The notes under the pieces are model-generated. The model was not told where the DNA came from and ran no database searches. It worked only from the letters and a program-made list of their open reading frames with translations. From Phallusia fumigata (lineage: Eukaryota > Chordata > Ascidiacea > Phlebobranchia > Ascidiidae), in assembly GCA_008931825.1 (NCBI GenBank), contig QXVZ01026554.1, positions 1 through 20,808 on the forward strand: a DNA stretch of 20,808 nucleotides, in the 5' to 3' direction. Position numbers and translations under genes: made by a program. The first letter of the stretch is position 1, and every line of letters starts with the position of its first letter. Shown here piece by piece: positions 19,101 to 20,808 of the stretch.

Positions 19101-20431
19101 TGTGGGCATCCGAATTGTTTAAACACGAAATTTACACCAAGGCACAGAGTAAAAACACTTTATTAAAAACAAGCATACAATTTTTTTTCAGTCAAAATAA
19201 AAACAAAAACAATATTCTGACACTACATCTAATTTAATAGCTAAAACGTAAACGTAATAAATTCGAAATCGCCAGCAGGATCTGAAAATACCATCCTTGT
19301 TGTTGCCGACAACTATTACCTGGATCAGTGGTTCTTAATTTTTGTCTTACGAGGCCGAGATAACATTAAAAAAAACTCATAGTCCACTGTCAGCATAGAA
19401 ATCTTCCCTCGTTCTAAGCTTGTTGTAACACAAACATACACGGTTTTAAACTAAAGTTCATTTGATTCCAGTACATACTTCAGTGTAAAGCTTGCTATTA
19501 AACACAATCAACCTGTTTCCTAGTTCTTGTGGATGGTAATTGGGATTCTAGCATCACATTTTCACCAAGCCTAATGGCCCGTTGGTCGAGAAGCACTGAC
19601 ATAAAGTTACTCCTCACTCACTCTCCACTTATTTCCCGCACGAGAATGTTGTGCCTCTCCTCTTCAGTCTCGTCGGCGTATTCGTGCTCACTCCCAAGCT
19701 GTCTTGCCTCCCGGAACTTGACGTCGGGATCTTGGATGTTTCTTCCAAACTGCGATCGGTGGAGGGCCATTGACGCCACCTGCGCCTCGTGACGTATGCC
19801 CCAAAAGGCTGCGTACTGCAAAAAAAACATGTACACATACTACTTGAGTTGTATGTAAGTTGCAATACCAAAAAAATACTGATAAGGGATGTTCGAGTTT
19901 TCATCGCACTTGAGAACTACTACCTGTGTATATATATATCGGTGAGTACATGAAAATCACAGATATATAGGCGAAGTCCTTCCNACCAAAAAAATACTGA
20001 TAAGGGATGTTCGAGTTTTCATCGCACTTGAGAACTACTACCTGTGTATATATATATCGGTGAGTACATGAAAATCACAGATATATAGGCGAAGTCCTTC
20101 CAAGTAAATCCAGGCAACATTGTGCTCATAAACATGTTACAAAGACATGAAAACGGTCGAATTACATAACTACTGTACTCCCAAAAAACTCAATGGGACA
20201 AACAACGACCTGCACTCTTTCAACATACAGCCCAATTTAGACGCTTCCAATTTCGACAGGAAAACAGCGTACACACCTTTTTCAGTTTTTGTTTCTCCTC
20301 CGGGGTAATATCATTCCGCGTTGAAGCCAAGTACCTGGGAAGCCAATAGCAATGTAGACGTTGGAGAACGAGCGTTTTAAGTCGGTTCGTTCGTTCAAGA
20401 TCGAAACCGCGACAATCGTTCACTGTTCGTT
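7098..20431 (-). CDS. RGS22: RGS22-like multi-RGS-domain protein (20 exons, 5'-truncated)
   Basis: Taking one allele (exons 1-5 from contig 14313-18136, exons 6-20 from 7042-14311), twenty exons join in perfect phase to about 1,070 residues. Exon 1 carries the end of an RGS module (YWLPRYLAS). Exons 6-8 carry a second (DEPAGFPFRKYL, then LDLWRRIEKMRLSYFKF). Exons 13-15 carry a third (HFEFFKRYMKMHKSEAPLLF, W). Exons 16-19 carry a fourth (LPNDLAFWLEADRF, then CFLDSHIPPK and FPVLLYFWK). The order and the motifs IPP...V.I and F.EA...F..L..FW match vertebrate RGS22 from memory. RGS domains bind G-alpha subunits; mammalian RGS22 is testis-enriched and reported to bind the G12/13 class. Linkers are longer than in human (1,264 residues in all). 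The N-terminus is off the right edge, and the C-terminus is uncertain. Confidence 0.82.
7142..7478. mobile_element. Foldback/MITE element with AGTCGG-rich arms
   Basis: Ends CCAGGGTCGC and GCAACCCTGG are inverted repeats with one mismatch, flanked by tgaaaa on both sides (7136-7141 and 7479-7484), a likely target-site duplication. Both arms carry degenerate GGAGTCGG repeats. 337 bp, no open reading frame. It sits in the last RGS22 intron, with its left end 8 bp from the exon at 7134. Confidence 0.7.
7400..7451 (+). repeat. Degenerate GGAGTCGG minisatellite inside the foldback element
   Basis: ggagtcgg, ggagtcgg and gggagtcgg units occur in quick succession; related units (agagtcgg, gaagtcgg) occur in the other arm near 7165-7195. 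Confidence 0.65.
7605..7729 (-). CDS. RGS22: RGS22 exon 19: end of RGS module 4
   Basis: Acceptor ttttcacacag, donor gtaagt. It encodes VNIDKEIASAITMNVQKGCL and then IFHEAVLSVFPVLLYFWK, the final helices of the RGS fold with the diagnostic F.EA...F..L..FW. Confidence 0.87.
8095..8245 (-). CDS. RGS22: RGS22 exon 18: RGS module 4, middle
   Basis: Acceptor gtttaaacgtag, donor gtataag. It encodes RFVSRYVSICDNVQQMMLAG then ERIVHCFLDSHIPPKTR. The FL-S-IPP motif matches INSSIPPALQ in the human protein as I recall it, a strong family marker. Confidence 0.85.
8514..8676 (-). CDS. RGS22: RGS22 exon 17: RGS module 4, first part
   Basis: Acceptor atcaacgaacag, donor gtgatc. It encodes AVAFKRFQTIVYKHMNADVQ and ends NFLPNDLAFWLEAD. 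The last motif corresponds to LLENGLLFWQEVQK in human RGS22 as I recall it. Confidence 0.85.
9113..9260 (-). CDS. RGS22: RGS22 exon 16
   Basis: Acceptor gtttaaaaag, donor gtatgt. It encodes NHIWEVFSEFMRRAARFISC and then NPKKFNKFGNYLVQL, leading into the fourth RGS module. Other AG choices (cag 33 bases in) would remove HIWEVF, so the exact start is less sure than the frame. Confidence 0.72.
9707..9809 (-). CDS. RGS22: RGS22 exon 15: end of RGS module 3
   Basis: Acceptor tttttgtcaccaag, donor gtacgag. TG+G completes Trp, then TARYFSTFPGQGNPDDDLDS and KLGLRAFRTKL. The W-x-x-x-Y/F-x-x-F pattern fits the last helix of the module (compare VWLPLFLAS in human). Confidence 0.72.
10109..10226 (-). 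CDS. RGS22: RGS22 exon 14: RGS module 3, second part
   Basis: Acceptor cgcaataaag is preferred over ctacag because it keeps the phase. It encodes MMLQCDSEVIKEIAVVDTVT and ASHEVYKSMDKN, matching the late helices of an RGS fold (helix with VY.. before the terminal W). Confidence 0.78.
10638..10831 (-). CDS. RGS22: RGS22 exon 13: RGS module 3, first part
   Basis: Acceptor ttctctttgcag, donor gtaaag. It encodes NLIELLRDSLHFEFFKRYMK and then SEAPLLFWKSVELLRR. This is the clearest RGS signature in the window: F-x-x-F-x-x-Y-M near the start and LLFW before a charged helix. Confidence 0.9.
11086..11190 (-). CDS. RGS22: RGS22 exon 12
   Basis: Acceptor ttgttttattttgcag, donor gttggg. It encodes VFRVVTRHTVDTKPVYMRPI then RKHGVLLRRPSERP, a strongly basic linker directly before the third RGS module. 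The frame is fixed by the phases of exons 11 and 13. Confidence 0.72.
11574..11655 (-). CDS. RGS22: RGS22 exon 11
   Basis: 82 bp, acceptor actatgcatag, donor gtaagtg. The split codon gives Leu, then PELDPRTVAKHSASEYPRSG and IDYGVY. Phase 2 to 2 fits both neighbours. Confidence 0.72.
11970..12031 (+). repeat. Short direct repeat in RGS22 intron 10
   Basis: cgttttcgtgaactataggt aaccca (11970-11995) recurs at 12004-12031 with an extra TA. Two units only; a local slippage-type duplication. Confidence 0.8.
12279..12486 (-). CDS. RGS22: RGS22 exon 10
   Basis: 208 bp, acceptor ccctgtgttacttacag, donor gtaagt. It encodes TPTSHGYLSTLGYNGEGHIR, YRVSRAYRLLMASCG and acidic EFVGEDSSDEEGN. Linker before RGS module 3. 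Confidence 0.75.
12717..12830 (-). CDS. RGS22: RGS22 exon 9
   Basis: Acceptor ttttttcacttcatcag was chosen over the nearby ccacag because only it gives an open frame to the gtacag donor. It encodes 38 residues, TTEQRIYPRRHSFPNLPSET then ILRTSIPENYELK, a basic/proline linker. Confidence 0.68.
12945..13007 (-). CDS. RGS22: RGS22 exon 8: end of RGS module 2
   Basis: 63 bp, phase 0 to 0, acceptor ttatag, donor gtaagt. It encodes AMEIHWVKFAVAEQSQFKNA I. The W-x-K-F-x-x-x-E-Q pattern matches the last helix of the middle RGS module. Too short for most gene finders, but the phase fits exactly. Confidence 0.75.
13069..13079 (+). repeat. Poly-G run (11 G) in RGS22 intron 7
   Basis: An uninterrupted G tract next to a gaggaag stretch. 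On the RGS22 sense strand it is poly-C. It is long enough for its length to be unreliable in sequencing. Confidence 0.7.
13326..13469 (-). CDS. RGS22: RGS22 exon 7: RGS module 2, middle
   Basis: 48 codons in phase 0 at both ends, acceptor catgctcgcag, donor gtagaa. It encodes LEALRRVFYEFDELRKDDVT and then NLYNDSIFPETWSHFQRKVE. The divergent copy 4735-4875 has Ser for Thr and Gln for His. Confidence 0.82.
13763..14100 (-). CDS. RGS22: RGS22 exon 6: start of RGS module 2
   Basis: 338 bp, acceptor tttttgtttcag, donor gtaaga. An opening Ser/Thr-rich linker is followed by EYLRRVEQGLEFSEVLASDE, PAGFPFRKYL and LDLWRRIEKMRLSYFKFTS. This corresponds to the RAGFFFTKF...YFWFDLQAYHQL region of human RGS22 as I remember it, the first half of the middle RGS fold. 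Confidence 0.82.
14227..14409. repeat. Divergent overlap across the gap at 14312
   Basis: Sequence before the N (about 14150-14311, including the start of a SINE) recurs after it (14313-14470) with several percent difference. The earlier part is almost identical to contig 4735-7040 while the later part is not, so the join switches haplotype. Confidence 0.7.
14248..14311 (+). mobile_element. Partial tRNA-derived SINE cut by gap
   Basis: The first 64 bases of the SINE, matching 5651-5714 exactly as far as I can read, end at the N at 14312. Confidence 0.65.
14409..14696 (+). mobile_element. tRNA-derived SINE, allelic copy
   Basis: Same element as 5651-5930, with head tgctggccaagtggttagcg and a tail of (CAAA)n repeats at about 14674-14696. 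A partial copy (14248-14311) lies on the other side of the gap because of the contig overlap. Confidence 0.65.
14875..14974 (-). CDS. RGS22: RGS22 exon 5
   Basis: 100 bp, acceptor aaatttggcag, donor gtaac. It encodes VPDQSKASSCSLPCLPSQTA and VSIVSEDVTSSDP, a Ser/Cys/Pro-rich linker. Phase 0 to 1 fits exons 4 and 6. Confidence 0.75.
15140..15382. mobile_element. hAT-like short element in RGS22 intron 4
   Basis: Left end cagaggtttacaacct and right end ggttgagaaccactg form imperfect inverted repeats. About 243 bp with no coding capacity. Confidence 0.55.
15451..15961 (-). CDS. RGS22: RGS22 exon 4 (allele 1): long Ser/Pro-rich linker
   Basis: At 511 bp this is the largest exon. Acceptor ttttgcag, donor gtgagtaaac. 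It starts DVEKHPILSVKDTYELFPGR, passes a Ser/Thr/Asp-rich stretch (SPESADTTSTEYSSDRSD) and ends in a basic SP-rich tail (PSPRRSPQKRSRVGSVEPI). The low-complexity, phosphorylatable look suggests a disordered linker between RGS modules 1 and 2. Confidence 0.85.
16258..16519. other. Repeat-like intron segment containing the hammerhead-like motif
   Basis: Intron 3 of RGS22, with an AT-rich block containing cgacgtttcgacgtc and tcctcaggg motifs of a kind seen in invertebrate interspersed repeats. Matches 18500-18761 with small indels. Ends of the repeat cannot be defined here. Confidence 0.35.
16436..16474 (-). ncRNA. Hammerhead-ribozyme-like core within a repeat (candidate)
   Basis: On the minus strand the order is CTGAGGA (16467-16473), a hairpin with TACGAC...GTC, then GAAAC (16441-16445). 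This resembles the CUGANGA / stem II / GAAA core of a hammerhead. Stem II is weak in this copy, an extra A follows CUGAGGA, and I see no clear stem III or GUH cleavage site. It may be a fossil of a retroelement end rather than an active ribozyme. Confidence 0.25.
16520..16678 (-). CDS. RGS22: RGS22 exon 3 (allele 1), with Lys-Asp insertion
   Basis: Acceptor ttacttgcag, donor gtgagtaat. It encodes EIWEDEPNLQQVKGEDRGRQ, then GFENIKYIHEHIFDGDSKK PKD EPEINP. It is 159 bp, against 153 bp for the second copy (18762-18914), which lacks two codons after DSKKP. Confidence 0.8.
17087..17360. mobile_element. hAT-like short element in RGS22 intron 2
   Basis: Starts cagtggttcttaaattttt and ends gtcgagaagcactg. 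Its right end lies 23 bp from the donor of exon 2. No open reading frame. Confidence 0.5.
17384..17577 (-). CDS. RGS22: RGS22 exon 2 (allele 1)
   Basis: Acceptor tttttttgcag, donor gtgagt. It encodes YAAFWGIRHEAQVASMALHR and an acidic EYADETEEERHN stretch, ending with two bases completed by exon 3. This is a linker after the first RGS module. Confidence 0.8.
17921..18075 (-). CDS. RGS22: RGS22 exon 1 of window (allele 1): end of RGS module 1
   Basis: Acceptor ttttttccttag, donor gtgtgt after AAG. It encodes DLERTNRLKTLVLQRLHCYW then LPRYLASTRNDITPEEKQ, matching the end of the first RGS module in RGS22. It begins with two bases of a split codon, so at least one more upstream exon exists. Same coding sequence as 20277-20431. 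Confidence 0.8.
18138..18207 (-). CDS. RGS22: RGS22 exon 4, second allelic copy, truncated by gap
   Basis: The first 70 bases of exon 4 (IDVEKHPILSVKDTYELFPG RIV) end at the N at 18137. It matches 15892-15961 apart from synonymous changes. Confidence 0.8.
18678..18716 (-). ncRNA. Hammerhead-like core, allelic copy with better stem II
   Basis: CTGAGGA (18709-18715) and GAAAC (18683-18687) flank GACG...CGTC, a perfect 4-bp stem in this copy; the other allele has T for the first G. Other helices are not evident. Confidence 0.25.
18762..18914 (-). CDS. RGS22: RGS22 exon 3, second allelic copy (two codons shorter)
   Basis: 153 bp. It reads VKEEGRGRQ where the other copy has VKGEDRGRQ, and lacks the Lys-Asp pair after DSKKP. 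The splice sites are unchanged. Confidence 0.8.
19326..19598. mobile_element. hAT-like short element in RGS22 intron 2, second allelic copy
   Basis: Same insertion as 17087-17360 with the same ends, again 23 bp from the exon 2 donor. Shared position shows the insertion predates divergence of the two copies. Confidence 0.5.
19622..19815 (-). CDS. RGS22: RGS22 exon 2, second allelic copy
   Basis: Same 194-bp exon as 17384-17577. It differs in the last codons (ISG plus GA here, ISG plus CA there), which changes the split residue from Gln to Glu. Confidence 0.8.
19868..20100. repeat. Perfect 116-bp repeat across the gap at 19984
   Basis: 19868-19983 and 19985-20100 are identical, lying in the intron between RGS22 exons 1 and 2 and including a (TA)n tract. 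It is again an unmerged contig overlap. Confidence 0.9.
20277..20431 (-). CDS. RGS22: RGS22 exon 1, second allelic copy
   Basis: Same 155-bp exon as 17921-18075, apparently identical through the coding part. Beyond the acceptor this copy continues to a repeat at 20499, whereas the other copy stops at the gap 18137. Confidence 0.8.
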
Positions 20432-20498
20432 CTAAGGAAAAAATCAAGGAAAACATTTTGTCTCTTTTTACGTATTCGCGCAAATGTTTATTGTGTAC

Positions 20499-20808
20499 CA
20501 GTGGTTGCCAAAAACATTTTGTACAATATCTACCACCTTAATGTCGGAGGGTGAATTTGTAAAAGTGTATTTTTAAAGTTTGACCCCCCTTACCAAATAT
20601 TCGAAATACCACTTTGTCGAAATCCCTGTGACGAATTTGCTGTTTCTACTAGTGATGTACCGAAGCTTCGGTTTGCCGAATTTATTCGGCCGAATCAGCG
20701 ATTTTGACAAAGATTCGGTTTCGGCAGAATAAATGTTGCGAAACGGTCAAAACCACACAAAAAAAATTACGTTCTTGAACACCAACAACAGTGTCTGGGC
20801 CTGTTCGC
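20499..20808. other. Upstream intron/flank with transposon ends, no exon seen
   Basis: 20499 begins cagtggttgccaaaaac, a hAT-type end. From 20650, tagtgatgtaccgaagcttc ggtttgccgaa is another hAT-style terminal sequence, followed by short palindromes (ccgaatttattcgg), and it runs off the window. The next upstream RGS22 exon is not visible. Confidence 0.45.
20650..20808 (+). mobile_element. Left end of a hAT-like element, truncated by window edge
   Basis: TAGTGATGTACCGAAGC resembles the TAGGG/TGATGCACCGA-type ends common in animal hAT elements, with internal short inverted repeats. The other end is outside the window, so type and length are unverified. Confidence 0.4.

Larger units (their letters stand above)
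18138..20483. repeat. Contigs repeating about 15890-18136 (probable second haplotype)
   Basis: Collinear with the preceding block over RGS22 exons 4 (part), 3, 2 and 1 and all introns, including the same inserted repeats. SNPs and small indels are spread through the introns. The first copy breaks off at the N at 18137, where this copy continues rightwards. Confidence 0.85.

Noticed and set aside
1..20808. CRISPR arrays, operons, prophage or a bacterial system
   Set aside because: GT-AG introns, SINE and inverted-repeat elements, and animal protein families show a eukaryotic nuclear scaffold. No regularly spaced repeats were seen.

Overview
This window is a draft-assembly scaffold from an animal nuclear genome, not a prokaryotic or viral region. 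Genes are split into exons of about 60-510 bp by GT-AG introns of a few hundred bp. The intergenic DNA is AT-rich, and introns hold a tRNA-derived SINE and several short terminal-inverted-repeat elements. A small, highly polymorphic invertebrate genome fits best. I favour a tunicate such as Ciona, but that is inference.

Layout, left to right. (1) 1-2256 (+): six phase-consistent exons of a coiled-coil protein I cannot name, cut off at the left edge. A possible last exon (2349-2531) and a UTR-like stretch ending in AATAAA (3362-3367) follow. (2) 4052-4733 (-): the last two exons of an acidic/basic C-terminus I do not recognise, convergent with gene 1. (3) 7098-20431 (-): twenty exons, joined in phase throughout, encoding about 1,070 residues of a multi-RGS-domain protein that I identify as an RGS22 orthologue. 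It holds the tail of one RGS module and three further RGS modules. The N-terminus lies beyond the right edge.

The main structural feature is assembly redundancy. Seven single-base Ns (786, 2273, 4734, 7041, 14312, 18137, 19984) separate eight contigs. Two Ns (786, 19984) are flanked by perfect 102- and 116-bp repeats, so the contigs overlap and were not merged. Two larger blocks look like second alleles laid out in tandem: 4735-7040 repeats 13326-15800 (RGS22 exons 4-7), and 18138-20431 repeats about 15890-18136 (exons 1-4). Exon boundaries are kept in both copies, and differences are scattered SNPs, small intron indels and one two-codon indel. A real tandem exon duplication would be less economical.

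I found no new defence, mobile or biosynthetic system. Items most worth a second look are: a foldback element inserted against the last RGS22 3' splice site; a hammerhead-ribozyme-like core inside RGS22 intron 3, present in both alleles; the ambiguous RGS22 C-terminus; and the two unidentified genes.
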